Assembly: GCA_902464495.1 (NCBI GenBank)
Contig: CABQJK010000005.1
Location: 1-64,000, forward strand
DNA length: 64,000 nucleotides
Direction: 5' to 3'
Origin: an uncultured Collinsella sp.
GTDB lineage: Bacteria > Actinomycetota > Coriobacteriia > Coriobacteriales > Coriobacteriaceae
The notes below the pieces were generated by a model. That model worked only from the letters and a program-made list of their open reading frames with translations, did not search any database and was not told the DNA's origin. The translations under genes and the position numbers were made by a program. Shown here piece by piece: positions 52,735 to 60,961 of the stretch. Positions within the stretch are counted from its first letter, which is position 1. Every line of letters starts with the position of its first letter.

Positions 52735-54039
52735 ATGGAGAAAACCGCAGAGCAGCTGCGCCGCGAGCACATTGCCCTAGAGGGCGACACCCATGGCAAG
52801 AACAAATGGGCGATTCTGTTTACCGTGCTCATCATGACGTTTATGTCGTGTCTGGATTCGACCGTCGTGACCGTGGCGTTGCCCGTGATGCAAAAGGAGC
52901 TGGGCGTGGGCCTCGACCGCATTCAGCTGGTGAGCTCGGTGTACCTGCTTGCGACGTGCGTGGCTATGCTGCCGTTTGGCCGCCTGGGTGACGTGCGCGG
53001 CAAGGTGGGCGTGTTCCAGCTGGGCGTCATCGTCTTTACGGTCGGCTCGCTGCTTTGTGGTCTTTCGGCCTCGCTCGAGGCTCTTATTCTGGCACGCATT
53101 GTGCAGGGCGTCGGTTGCGCGGCGGCCATGGCAAACAACATGGGCATCATCACCGAGTCGTTTCCAGCGCGCGAGCGCGGCCGTGCCATGGGCATCCTTG
53201 CGACCTTCGTGGCCCTCGGCATGATGTGTGGTCCCGTGCTTGGCGGCATGCTGGTGGCGAGCTTTCCCTGGGAGAGCATCTTCCTCATCAACCTGCCCAT
53301 TGGCGTTATCTCGTTTATCGTGGGGCTCTACACGTTGCCGCATGTTAAGCCGGAGGCCGGCGAGCGTCCCATGTCCCTGATCGAGGCCGCTCGTCGCTGC
53401 TTTGCAAATTCGGCCTTCACCATCAACCTTGCTTGCATGCTCATCGTGTTCGTTGGTATTGGCGCATCTGAGTTTATCCTGCCGTTTTATTTTCAGGACG
53501 CCCACGGCTTTGGTTCCGACATTTCCGGACTGCTCTTTTTGGCGCTTCCGATGGTGAATGCTTTTATCGGCCCGCTTTCGGGCACGATTTCCGATCGTAT
53601 TGGTTGCGAGGGCCCCACGGCCGTTGGCCTGGGCGTGTACGTGTGCGGGCTCTTTGCAGTGAGCACGCTCGACGAGCATTCATCGATCCCTGTCATCGTG
53701 TGCTGCGTCGCATTCATGTCGTGCGGCACGTCGATTTTCCAGAGCCCCAATAACTCGCTGTACATGGGTTCGGCCCCGCGCGAGGCGCTCGGTTTTGCGG
53801 GCAGCTTGGGTAGCCTGGCGCGCTATGCGGGTATGGCACTGGGTATTACGGCAGGTTCGCATATCCTTTATGGGCAGATGAGCGTGGCGATGGGCGAGGC
53901 CGTGACCAGTTTTGTTACAGGCCGTCCGGATGTATTCCTATTCGGCTTTCGCTCGGTGTTCTACGTGCTTATGGCTGTGGCCGCCGTGGGCTTTGCGCTT
54001 GCCATGGTGCGTTTGGTGAAGATGCGCGCCCGCCATTAG
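52735..54039 (+). CDS. MFS drug-efflux-like transporter (DHA2 type)
   Basis: Major facilitator proton antiporter, 434 residues and at least 12 predicted spans. The first span ends in FMSCLDSTVVTVALPVMQKEL, the DHA2 (EmrB/QacA) motif; GRLGDVRGKV is MFS motif A and GRAMGILATFVALGMMCGPVLGG is motif C of drug antiporters. Substrate cannot be read. The ATG at 52735 has AAAGG 6 bases before it; the ATG at 52729 is adjacent to the ribosome site and too close. Confidence 0.88.
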   Translation: MEKTAEQLRREHIALEGDTHGKNKWAILFTVLIMTFMSCLDSTVVTVALPVMQKELGVGLDRIQLVSSVYLLATCVAMLPFGRLGDVRGKVGVFQLGVIVFTVGSLLCGLSASLEALILARIVQGVGCAAAMANNMGIITESFPARERGRAMGILATFVALGMMCGPVLGGMLVASFPWESIFLINLPIGVISFIVGLYTLPHVKPEAGERPMSLIEAARRCFANSAFTINLACMLIVFVGIGASEFILPFYFQDAHGFGSDISGLLFLALPMVNAFIGPLSGTISDRIGCEGPTAVGLGVYVCGLFAVSTLDEHSSIPVIVCCVAFMSCGTSIFQSPNNSLYMGSAPREALGFAGSLGSLARYAGMALGITAGSHILYGQMSVAMGEAVTSFVTGRPDVFLFGFRSVFYVLMAVAAVGFALAMVRLVKMRARH

Positions 54040-54196
54040 CGTGTTGGGAGGCTGTCTGCCACGATTCGCGCCGTCCCAAAAAGACTGGTTTGTGGTGCGA
54101 TGCGGCTTGTGGGGCGGGCGGGGGTCGGTCCGTGGTAGACTATCGAACAACGTTTATTAATCGCGCGGTATCGTTGCCGCGAGAAGGGGTTGCGCC
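54040..54196 (+). promoter_or_regulatory. xpt upstream region
   Basis: TGGTAGACTAT near 54133-54143 is an extended -10-like sequence. CGCGG/CCGCG (54164-54181) can form a hairpin just before the AAGGGG ribosome site. The conserved segments of a purine riboswitch were looked for and not found. Confidence 0.35.
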
Positions 54197-54775
54197 ATGC
54201 AGGAGCTTGAGGATCGTATTCGCCATGACGGCATCGTAAAGGCCGGTAACGTCCTTAAGGTTGATGCCTTCCTCAACCACCAATGCGACGTTGAGCTGTT
54301 CGACCACATGGGCGCCGAGTGGGCCCGTCTGTTCGAGGGCGTCGAGATCAACAAGATTCTGACGATCGAGGCTTCGGGCATTGGCATGGCTTGTATTGCA
54401 GCCCAGCATTTTGGCGGCGTGCCGGTGGTCTTTGCCAAGAAGGCGCAGTCCATCAACCTCGACGGCGAGCAGTATGCCACGACCATCTACTCCTTTACCA
54501 AGCAGAAGGAGTACCCGGTCATCGTCGGCAAGCGCTTCCTGTCCGAGGGCGACAAGGTCCTGATCATCGACGACTTCCTGGCCAACGGCTGCGCGCTTGA
54601 GGGCCTTATTAAGATCTGCGAGGCTGCGGGAGCCGAAGTTGCCGGCATTGGCATCGCCGTTGAGAAGGGCTTCCAGGGCGGCGGCGATAAGCTCCGTAAG
54701 CGCGGCTTCCGCGTTGAGAGCCTGGCCCGTATCGCCGATATGGACTGCGAGAACGGCGAGATCACCTTCGCCTAA
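54197..54775 (+). CDS. xpt: Xanthine phosphoribosyltransferase
   Basis: Salvages xanthine to XMP using PRPP. The PRPP-binding motif VLIIDDFLANG (about 115-125) is diagnostic, and DHMGAEWARLFEG, IEASGIGMACIAAQHFG and VFAKKAQSINLD match Xpt of Bacillus. 192 residues. Start ATG at 54197, after GAAGGGGTTGCGCC. A perfect palindromic terminator follows. Confidence 0.94.
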   Translation: MQELEDRIRHDGIVKAGNVLKVDAFLNHQCDVELFDHMGAEWARLFEGVEINKILTIEASGIGMACIAAQHFGGVPVVFAKKAQSINLDGEQYATTIYSFTKQKEYPVIVGKRFLSEGDKVLIIDDFLANGCALEGLIKICEAAGAEVAGIGIAVEKGFQGGGDKLRKRGFRVESLARIADMDCENGEITFA

Positions 54776-54802
54776 GCGCGCAACACAAGCGATTGGTATG
54801 CG

Positions 54803-54840
54803 ATGTGACAAAGGGACTGTCCCTTTGTCACATTTTTTTT
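54803..54840 (+). terminator. Terminator after xpt, GTCCC-core palindrome
   Basis: ATGTGACAAAGGGA at 54803-54816 pairs perfectly with TCCCTTTGTCACAT at 54820-54833 around CTG, then at least seven T residues. Confidence 0.95.
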
Positions 54841-54860
54841 GTATGAGGGGAGGTGTTGAT

Positions 54861-55241
54861 ATGGATGAGAACAAGATGGAATGGCGCGAGTATGCGCGCT
54901 ATGCCGAGATGTCGGCCGAGGAGTTGGCGCGTGATTGCGAGGTGCAGGTGTTTCGCGCGACGGGTCCGGGCGGACAAGGCGTCAACACGACGGACTCGGC
55001 GGTGCGTATGAAGCATGGGCCCACGGGGATTGTTGTGACGGCGCGCGAGAGTCGTAGTCAGTTTCAGAATCGCGCGAGCTGCCTGCGCAAGCTGAAGGCC
55101 GAGCTCGAGCGTCGCGGCCGTCCGCCGCGCCGTCGCGTCAAGACCAAGGTGCCCCAACGCTCGCGCCAGCGCAGACTCAACGACAAGCACTTCAACGCCA
55201 TCAAAAAGGCCAACCGCCGCAAGCCGAGCAGCGACGAGTAG
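54861..55241 (+). CDS. Release-factor-like (RF-1 domain) peptidyl hydrolase
   Basis: A 126-residue stand-alone RF-1 domain: RATGPGGQGVNTTDSAVRM carries the GGQ motif that hydrolyses peptidyl-tRNA, and ESRSQFQNRASCLRKL follows as in class-I release factors. The long basic C-terminal tail (RRRVKTKVPQRSRQRR) is typical of rescue factors such as ArfB that enter empty ribosomes. No codon-recognition domain is present. ATG at 54861 follows GGGGAGG. A likely role is ribosome rescue, but it is not proven to be ArfB. Confidence 0.85.
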   Translation: MDENKMEWREYARYAEMSAEELARDCEVQVFRATGPGGQGVNTTDSAVRMKHGPTGIVVTARESRSQFQNRASCLRKLKAELERRGRPPRRRVKTKVPQRSRQRRLNDKHFNAIKKANRRKPSSDE

Positions 55242-55249
55242 CCTCCTCA

Positions 55250-55319
55250 TAAGTTGCGGTGAAATAGGGACTGTTGGGCTGTCAAAGCCGCAAAACAGTC
55301 CCTATTTCACCGCAACTTA
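55250..55319. repeat. Perfect 26-bp palindrome of the GTTGCGGTG family
   Basis: 55250-55275 is the exact reverse complement of 55294-55319, loop 18 bases. It lies between two convergent genes, so it probably stops both. The core AGTCCCTATTTCACC is shared with 34522-34541. Confidence 0.9.
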
Positions 55320-55326
55320 GGGGTGG

Positions 55327-56289
55327 CTAGCGGGTGGGGCGCCAGACTTGGAGGGCGCCGCCGAGGATGTCGACCTCGATGCGTGAGGCGACGATGGGCT
55401 CGCCGTCGGTCTGGATGGGGTAGTTGGGCTCCTCGAAGGTGAGTTCGGCATGGCGGCAGCGGCGCATGCGCACCGGCGGCAGCTTGGTGTGGTGGCCATC
55501 CTTGGCCGAAAGGAACATGGGCAGGGCGACTGCACGGGGCACGGGACCGCATGCGTAACAAACGTCGAGGATACCGTCGCAGGGGTCGGCGTCGGGGCAG
55601 ATGCGATAGCCCGAGCCATAGGTGGGACCCAGCTGGATGGCCATGATAATCGCCCGCACGCGCTCGGCGGGCGCGCCGTCAAAGCTGACCGTCATGGGGT
55701 AGTTGCGGTAGCGCAGCCCAAACTGCTCCAGGCCCGAAAGGGTATAGAGCGGAGCGCCGGTAAGTCCCGTCTTCTTGCGCAGCTCGGTGGTGCCCAGGCC
55801 GATGGCGGCGTCAATGCCGACGGAGAGCGTCTGGTCGTAATACTCGACGGCCGCCTCGCCGCTGCCGCTTGCGGGGTTCCACGAGCGAATGCGCCCGATG
55901 TCCTGACGCTGCAGCTCGCAGGTGAGCAGGGCGCCAAAATCTTTTCCGGAAAAATCATCGATGCCGAGCGTCTGGGCAAAATCGTTGCCGGAGCCCACGG
56001 GCAGGACGGCAAGCGCCGGTCGGGCTGCCTCTTCTTGCGTCATCAAGCCATTGACGACCTCGTGGATCACGCCGTCGCCGCCGAGTGCGATAACCGTGCG
56101 GTAGCCCTGGGCCTGCGCGGCAAGTTCTTTGGCGTGTCCCATGTACTCGGTCAGCACCAGGTCAAACTGGGATGAGCGCGCGGTCATGTCCAAAAAGCGC
56201 TGCAGGCGCTCAGCCACTTCGCGTGCCGCGCCCGATTGGGCGGCGGGATTGGCGATGATGAGCGTGCGGCCAAAATCAGTTGCATGCAT
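55327..56289 (-). CDS. Diacylglycerol/lipid kinase (DagK/YegS family)
   Basis: Lipid kinase of the DAGK catalytic family, 320 residues. LIIANPAAQSGA opens the fold, the nucleotide motif is ALGGDGVIHEVVNGL, and VLPVGSGNDFAQTLGI is the next conserved block. The C-terminal LDVCYACG and PIQTDGEPI segments also match. It may recycle diacylglycerol to phosphatidate; sphingosine-like substrates are possible. Start at 56289 with GGGAG upstream. It is downstream of the CLC gene on the same strand. Confidence 0.9.
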   Translation of the reverse strand: MHATDFGRTLIIANPAAQSGAAREVAERLQRFLDMTARSSQFDLVLTEYMGHAKELAAQAQGYRTVIALGGDGVIHEVVNGLMTQEEAARPALAVLPVGSGNDFAQTLGIDDFSGKDFGALLTCELQRQDIGRIRSWNPASGSGEAAVEYYDQTLSVGIDAAIGLGTTELRKKTGLTGAPLYTLSGLEQFGLRYRNYPMTVSFDGAPAERVRAIIMAIQLGPTYGSGYRICPDADPCDGILDVCYACGPVPRAVALPMFLSAKDGHHTKLPPVRMRRCRHAELTFEEPNYPIQTDGEPIVASRIEVDILGGALQVWRPTR

Positions 56290-56376
56290 GGGGCGACTCC
56301 CGGCGTATGGCGTGACGGTGCGGTCGCGTTCGGGTTACGTTGCCCCCGATTGTGGCTGCACGGCGAATACTTGCGT

Positions 56377-57798
56377 CTACTCTATCAGGTCGTTGTGGCG
56401 CTCGATAGCCTCTGCCACCGTGCCACCCTCGTCAACAATGAGCGAACGGCGCTTGGGCGAGATAATGCGCTGCGCGGGATACACGCCGCGGTGGCCGCCG
56501 GCAAGATAGCTGATAAACGCAACGATGACAAAGAACCCGGCCGCTGTGCCGTGGAACAGGTCGATGGCCATCATACAGGTGGTGATGGGCACGTTGAGGC
56601 CGGCGCAGAACACGCCGAGCATGCCGAGGGCCGCCAGAAAGCTGGGGTCGATGCCGGCGAGGCAGCCGATCCAGCCGCCAAGTGCAGCTCCAATGCCAAA
56701 CAACGGTGTGACCTCGCCGCCTTGGAAGCCGGCGCCCAGAGTGAGCGCCGTCACGACCAACTTGATGGCTGCGTCGGCGAGGGTCGTATTGCCGGCGAAA
56801 CCGGCGCCCGAGAGCCAAGTGGCAAGGCCGGCGTACTTCCAGGCATCGAGCACCGCGTAAGCTGCGAGCACCACGAGTGCGCCTACGAGCGCGCGAACAA
56901 GATAGTTGGTGATAAAGCGGTCGTAGAGGCTCTTGACGGTTCGAACCGACCAGGCAAAGAGTCGCGCGGTCAGTCCAAAGATAATGGCGCTGACGACGAC
57001 GATGGCGACCGTTCGGGGTGTCATATCGGGGACGCTGGCGATGACGTTCGCCTCATACTCGGTGCCCAGGGCAAGCGACGTAAAGTAGCCGGTAAACGAG
57101 GCGATGAGGCAGTAGATGCCGGCGGTGTAGTCGATCTTGCCGATAAAGCACATTTCCATGCCAAAGAAGGCGCCGGCGAGGGGCGAGCCGAACACGGCGC
57201 CAAAGGCAGACGAGATGCCGGCGAGCATGAGGTCGTGATGGTCGTGCTTTTTGAGATGGGCGAGGTTTGAGATGTTGCTGGCGATGGTGCCGCCGATCTG
57301 CACCGCAGCGCCCTCGCGTCCGGCCGAGCCGCCTGTCAGGTGCGTAAGCGTGGAGCAGACAAAGGTGAGGACGGCCATGCGGGCATGGATGAGACGGGTG
57401 CCCAGGGCAGAGTCGATGACCAGGTTGTTGCCACGTTTGGCGGCAAGGCCATGGTTCTTATACACCCATGCGGTGGCGACACCTACGGCGGGGAGCAGGG
57501 CGTAGATCCACGCATGGTGCTCGCGATAATCGGTCGCGATGTTCAGCGAGGCCAAAAATGCCCAGGCGGCAACACCCATGGCGAGCGAGACGATCACGAC
57601 GAGCACGAGCAGCTTGGCGCTCGCGAGCAGATTGCGGGCGTTACGGCGCGTGTCGGCGGCCAAGAGATGCTCAGAGCGGGTGAGCTGATGCCTGCCGGCC
57701 ATGATGACGTCATTCAGGGAGAAGAAGCCTCCCTCATCGAGCGGCAGGGAATTGTCTTGCTCTTCGCTTTCGCTGTCTGATGTGTCGGTAAAAGCCAT
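56377..57798 (-). CDS. CLC antiporter, probable fluoride-type (CLC-F)
   Basis: CLC-family ion transporter, 473 residues with a 55-residue hydrophilic N-terminus. The gating Glu is E162 in GREGAAVQIG (160-169). The usual GSGIP motif of chloride CLCs is not found; instead RGNNLVIDSALG (122-133) matches the GNNLI-type motif that marks the fluoride-exporting CLC-F clade. If so, it is a fluoride/proton antiporter protecting enolase. No fluoride riboswitch is seen upstream; GAAGAGGACACC is the ribosome site. Confidence 0.85.
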   Translation of the reverse strand: MAFTDTSDSESEEQDNSLPLDEGGFFSLNDVIMAGRHQLTRSEHLLAADTRRNARNLLASAKLLVLVVIVSLAMGVAAWAFLASLNIATDYREHHAWIYALLPAVGVATAWVYKNHGLAAKRGNNLVIDSALGTRLIHARMAVLTFVCSTLTHLTGGSAGREGAAVQIGGTIASNISNLAHLKKHDHHDLMLAGISSAFGAVFGSPLAGAFFGMEMCFIGKIDYTAGIYCLIASFTGYFTSLALGTEYEANVIASVPDMTPRTVAIVVVSAIIFGLTARLFAWSVRTVKSLYDRFITNYLVRALVGALVVLAAYAVLDAWKYAGLATWLSGAGFAGNTTLADAAIKLVVTALTLGAGFQGGEVTPLFGIGAALGGWIGCLAGIDPSFLAALGMLGVFCAGLNVPITTCMMAIDLFHGTAAGFFVIVAFISYLAGGHRGVYPAQRIISPKRRSLIVDEGGTVAEAIERHNDLIE

Positions 57799-57828
57799 GG
57801 TGTCCTCTTCTTTAGTTACAACGCAAGC

Positions 57829-57834
57829 ATTATA
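57829..57834 (-). promoter_or_regulatory. -10 element of the CLC gene promoter
   Basis: On the minus strand a perfect TATAAT, with TTGACG 14 bases upstream, a shorter spacer than usual. A GCGT/ACGC inverted repeat lies between them. Confidence 0.5.
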
Positions 57835-58010
57835 GAGCGTGACAAACGCGTCAAGCCGGTGGGTTGGTTTCGGTTCTGTTTCGTGCCCTGTAACCGACAG
57901 GTGTATTCGCGAGTGCAGGCCGTCTCACGGTTGAGCGGCGGGGGATTATACTGAATAAAACATAAAGAATCGGCGCCCTTGTTACGCGCCGCGATCTGTA
58001 AGAGGTGCAT

Positions 58011-59273
58011 ATGGCAGAGAAGCTCATTCCGTTGGAGGACGCGCAGGCAATTGTCTTGTCGCATGTGAGTCCGACCGGGGTTGTCGAGATTCCCGTATGG
58101 CAGGCGGCGGGTCTTCCTTTGGCTGAGGATGCTGTGGCCGATATCGACATCTCGCCATTTGCCAACAGCGCCATGGACGGTTATGCCGTGCGCGCCGTCG
58201 ACCTTGGTGCGGCCACCGGCGATACTCCGGTGACGCTTTCCGTTGTCGGGCACGAGGCAGCGGGTCATGTGTTTGAGGGCACGATCGGCGCGGGCGAGAC
58301 GGTCCGCATTATGACGGGCGCGCCGGTGCCAGAGGGCGCCGATGCCGTGGTGAAGTACGAGATCGTCGACGTGCTCGACGGCGATGGCAACGAGGGCTCG
58401 CACGTCCGCTTCTCGGCGCCGGCTAAGGTGGGGGAGAACGTTCGCTCTGCTGCCGAAGAAGCCCATGCCGGCGACGTCGTGATGCGTGCCGGTGAGGTTG
58501 TGGCGCCGGCTGGTGCGGGCCTGCTGGCAAGCGCCGGGTACGCGAGCGTGAAGGTGCACGCCGCACCGCGCGTGGGCATCATCTCGCTGGGCACGGAGCT
58601 GGTTGCTCCAAGTGAGCTTCCGGCGCGTGGCCAGATTCGCGATTCCAACTCCTCGGCGCTGATGGCCGAGGCACTCGATGCCGGTGCCGAGCCTGTCTTC
58701 TATGGCATTGCGCCCGACGACGAGCAGGCGATATCCGAGCTCGTACACCGCGCGGTGCGCGAGTGCGATTTTGCCATTACGAGCGGTGGCGCCTCGGCGG
58801 GCGACTACGACTACGTGACGGCGCTGGTCCAGCGCGAGGGCGAGGTCCTGTTCGATCGCATCTCGATGCGTCCCGGCAAGGCCATCACGTTTGGACTGCT
58901 CGGCGGCAAACCGTACCTGGGGCTTTCGGGTAATCCCGCTGCGGCTTACGTGGGCTTTGAGATGCTCGCGCGCCCGGCGATTCGCAAGATGCGCGGCTTT
59001 GCCGAGGGGGCGCGTCCTGTGCAACAGGCAATGCTGACACACGGAGTGAAGAAGCGCCAAGACCGTCGCTTTTATGACCGCGCCACGGTTGTGCGCGATG
59101 CCCAGACCGGCGAGCTTATGGTGACCGAGGCCAAGACGCAGAATTCGGCGCTGCTCGGCACGATGCAGCGGGCCAACTGCCTGCTGCGTATTGACGAAGG
59201 TCCGTGCGAGCTTGCGGCGGGCGATGTCGTGGACGTTGTTCGCGTCGACCTGCCCGAGGAAACGGTGCTATAG
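58011..59273 (+). CDS. moeA: Molybdopterin molybdotransferase MoeA
   Basis: MoeA inserts molybdate into adenylated molybdopterin, the last cofactor step. FANSAMDGYAV is the diagnostic N-terminal motif, IMTGAPVPEGADAVV and GTELV follow, and the C-terminal SGGASAGDYDYV and SGNPAAAYVGFE blocks match. 420 residues. ATG at 58011 has AGAGG with a 6-base spacer. mog begins 11 bases after its stop, and the molybdate importer follows. TATACT at 57947-57952 is a likely -10 upstream. Confidence 0.94.
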   Translation: MAEKLIPLEDAQAIVLSHVSPTGVVEIPVWQAAGLPLAEDAVADIDISPFANSAMDGYAVRAVDLGAATGDTPVTLSVVGHEAAGHVFEGTIGAGETVRIMTGAPVPEGADAVVKYEIVDVLDGDGNEGSHVRFSAPAKVGENVRSAAEEAHAGDVVMRAGEVVAPAGAGLLASAGYASVKVHAAPRVGIISLGTELVAPSELPARGQIRDSNSSALMAEALDAGAEPVFYGIAPDDEQAISELVHRAVRECDFAITSGGASAGDYDYVTALVQREGEVLFDRISMRPGKAITFGLLGGKPYLGLSGNPAAAYVGFEMLARPAIRKMRGFAEGARPVQQAMLTHGVKKRQDRRFYDRATVVRDAQTGELMVTEAKTQNSALLGTMQRANCLLRIDEGPCELAAGDVVDVVRVDLPEETVL

Positions 59274-59283
59274 GAGGAAGACT

Positions 59284-59763
59284 ATGGAGTTGAAGATATC
59301 GATCGTGACCTGCTCGGACACGCGCGATCTTGCTCAGGATGAGGCTGGAGCAGCACTCGAGGAACTTATCGAGGCGCAGAGCTGGACGGTCGCCTCACAT
59401 GTGGTTGTGCGCGACGACGTCAGCGAGATTGGTGATGCCATTGTGGAAGCCGCCGATGAGTGCCACGCCAATGTCGTGCTCACCTGCGGCGGCACGGGAC
59501 TTTCGATGCGCGACGTGACGCCCGAGGCAACGCGCGCCGTCTGCGACCGCGATGTGCCGGGCATTGCCGAGGCGATTCGCGCGTACTCGATGACCAAGAC
59601 GCGCCGCGCGATGCTGTCGCGCGCCGTGTGCATGCAACGCGGTCATACACTTGTCGTAAACTTTCCCGGATCCACCAAGGCAGCCCGCGAAAGCTGGGAG
59701 GCGATTGCCGACCAGCTGGAACACGCGGCACAGATGACGGCGGGCGGCGGACACACCAAATAA
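59284..59763 (+). CDS. Molybdopterin adenylyltransferase (MogA/MoaB family)
   Basis: Activates molybdopterin by adenylation before MoeA acts. SIVTCSDTRDLAQDEAG and LTCGGTGLSMRDVTPEATRAV carry the family's substrate loop, and FPGSTKAARESW is the C-terminal block. 159 residues, the size of MogA/MoaB. The ATG at 59284 follows AGGAGG by 6 bases. The gene closes the moeA unit and is followed by a terminator. Confidence 0.92.
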   Translation: MELKISIVTCSDTRDLAQDEAGAALEELIEAQSWTVASHVVVRDDVSEIGDAIVEAADECHANVVLTCGGTGLSMRDVTPEATRAVCDRDVPGIAEAIRAYSMTKTRRAMLSRAVCMQRGHTLVVNFPGSTKAARESWEAIADQLEHAAQMTAGGGHTK

Positions 59764-59776
59764 GTGTTTCACCTGC

Positions 59777-59810
59777 GGCGGAGTGACCCGAACGGTTGCT
59801 CCGCCTTTTT
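59777..59810 (+). terminator. Terminator after mog
   Basis: GGCGGAG at 59777-59783 pairs with CTCCGCC at 59799-59805, with ACC/GGT inside, then TTTTT. Confidence 0.92.
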
Positions 59811-59841
59811 GCTTGATGCCGAGGTGAAGTCGATGCGTGTC

Positions 59842-59912
59842 GTAATCTGAAAATATATTCTCATGCGAGAATAATTTCTCACTGCCATTATTCGCGCTGA
59901 AGTATAATCTGA
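59842..59912 (+). promoter_or_regulatory. modA promoter and overlapping inverted repeats
   Basis: ATTCTC-ATGC-GAGAAT at 59857-59872 and a GAATAAT/ATTATTC pair (59868-59893) crowd the region upstream of a perfect TATAAT at 59903-59908. TAATCTGA appears at 59843-59850 and 59905-59912. A ModE-like site was sought; the match is poor, so the binding protein is unknown. Confidence 0.5.
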
Positions 59913-59968
59913 TTACAGAATAAAGCCCGCGGTGGGGTGCCCGGGCACAAGGTCCGAAAGGGGTCAAT

Positions 59969-60844
59969 ATGTTCGATATGGTTTCTCGCCGCGGTTTCGT
60001 TTCGCTTTCTGCCGCTGCTGCCGCCGGCCTTGGCCTTGCTGGCTGCTCGGGTAACAAGGAGTCCGAGTCTGCTGGTTCCGACGCAGGTTCTGCCAAGTCC
60101 TCCTCTAAGAAGAAGGCCGTCGAGCTGCAGATTTTCGCCGCCAACTCGCTCGAGAAGGCCCTTCCCGAGGTCCAGGAACTCTACACCGACCAGACCGGCA
60201 CCACCTTTGCCGACACGCAGTTCAAGGCCTCTGGCGACCTGGTCGAGCAGATGAAGGCCGGCGCTGCCGTCGACGTGCTCATCACCGCTTCCAAGGGCAC
60301 CATGGACGATGCCGAGACTGCCGAGCTCGTCGACACCGACACCCGTGAGGACATGTTCGTCAACGACCTCGTGATCATTCGCGCCGAGGGCTCCGACACC
60401 AAGGTCGAGGCCATCGCCGATGTCGCGAACCTGGACGGCAAGATCGCCATCGGCGACGCCAAGACCGTTCCGGCCGGCAAGTACGCCAACCAGGCGCTGG
60501 CCTCCGTCGGCCTCTACACCGGCACCGAGGGCGACGACGGCGAGTACGCGCCCGAGATTGCCGACAAGGTCGCGCTGGCCGATAAGGTCGGCACCGCTGC
60601 CGCCTACGTGTCCACGGGCGACTGCGTGGCAGGTTTTGTCTACAGCTCCGACATCTACCGCTACGACGGCATCGAGGAGGCCTTCGTGTGCCCCGAGGAT
60701 TCGCACAAGCCCATTGTGTACCCGGGCGCCGTGGCCGAGAGCTCCGAGCATGCCGACGAGGCCAAGGCGTTCATCGACTTCTGCCTTTCCAACAAGAAGG
60801 CGCAGAAGATTTGGGCTAAGTACGGCTTTGAGCTTTCCGAGTAG
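59969..60844 (+). CDS. modA: Molybdate ABC transporter substrate-binding lipoprotein ModA
   Basis: Binds molybdate (or tungstate) outside the cell. The signal has a twin-arginine motif SRRGF (6-10) and a lipobox ending in LAGC with Cys26, so a Tat-exported lipoprotein is likely. The mature part reads LQIFAANSLEKALPEVQ near its start, then KASGDLVEQMKAGAAVDVLITAS, typical of ModA. 291 residues. AAAGGGG precedes the ATG. modB lies 117 bases downstream, beyond an internal hairpin. Confidence 0.92.
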   Translation: MFDMVSRRGFVSLSAAAAAGLGLAGCSGNKESESAGSDAGSAKSSSKKKAVELQIFAANSLEKALPEVQELYTDQTGTTFADTQFKASGDLVEQMKAGAAVDVLITASKGTMDDAETAELVDTDTREDMFVNDLVIIRAEGSDTKVEAIADVANLDGKIAIGDAKTVPAGKYANQALASVGLYTGTEGDDGEYAPEIADKVALADKVGTAAAYVSTGDCVAGFVYSSDIYRYDGIEEAFVCPEDSHKPIVYPGAVAESSEHADEAKAFIDFCLSNKKAQKIWAKYGFELSE

Positions 60845-60875
60845 TGCAGAAGAGCGCTGCATAACGATATGCTTG

Positions 60876-60909
60876 AGGGCGGGCGTTCTTGCGATCGCCC
60901 GCCCTTTTT
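60876..60909 (+). terminator. Hairpin/terminator between modA and modB
   Basis: AGGGCGGGCG at 60876-60885 pairs perfectly with CGCCCGCCCT at 60896-60905, then TTTTA. It probably lowers modBC expression relative to modA. Confidence 0.88.
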
Positions 60910-60961
60910 AGATTGAAGCGGCGCGCCTGCGCGTCGTTACCCTTTGTTTGAGGAGTCGCCC

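Noticed and set aside
54040..54196. Purine riboswitch upstream of xpt
   Set aside because: The TATA...CGTATA and pyrimidine-loop segments of the guanine/xanthine aptamer are absent.
57799..58010. Fluoride riboswitch upstream of the CLC gene
   Set aside because: The conserved GGNGAUGG and GCUGAUG-type segments are not present on the minus strand in this gap.
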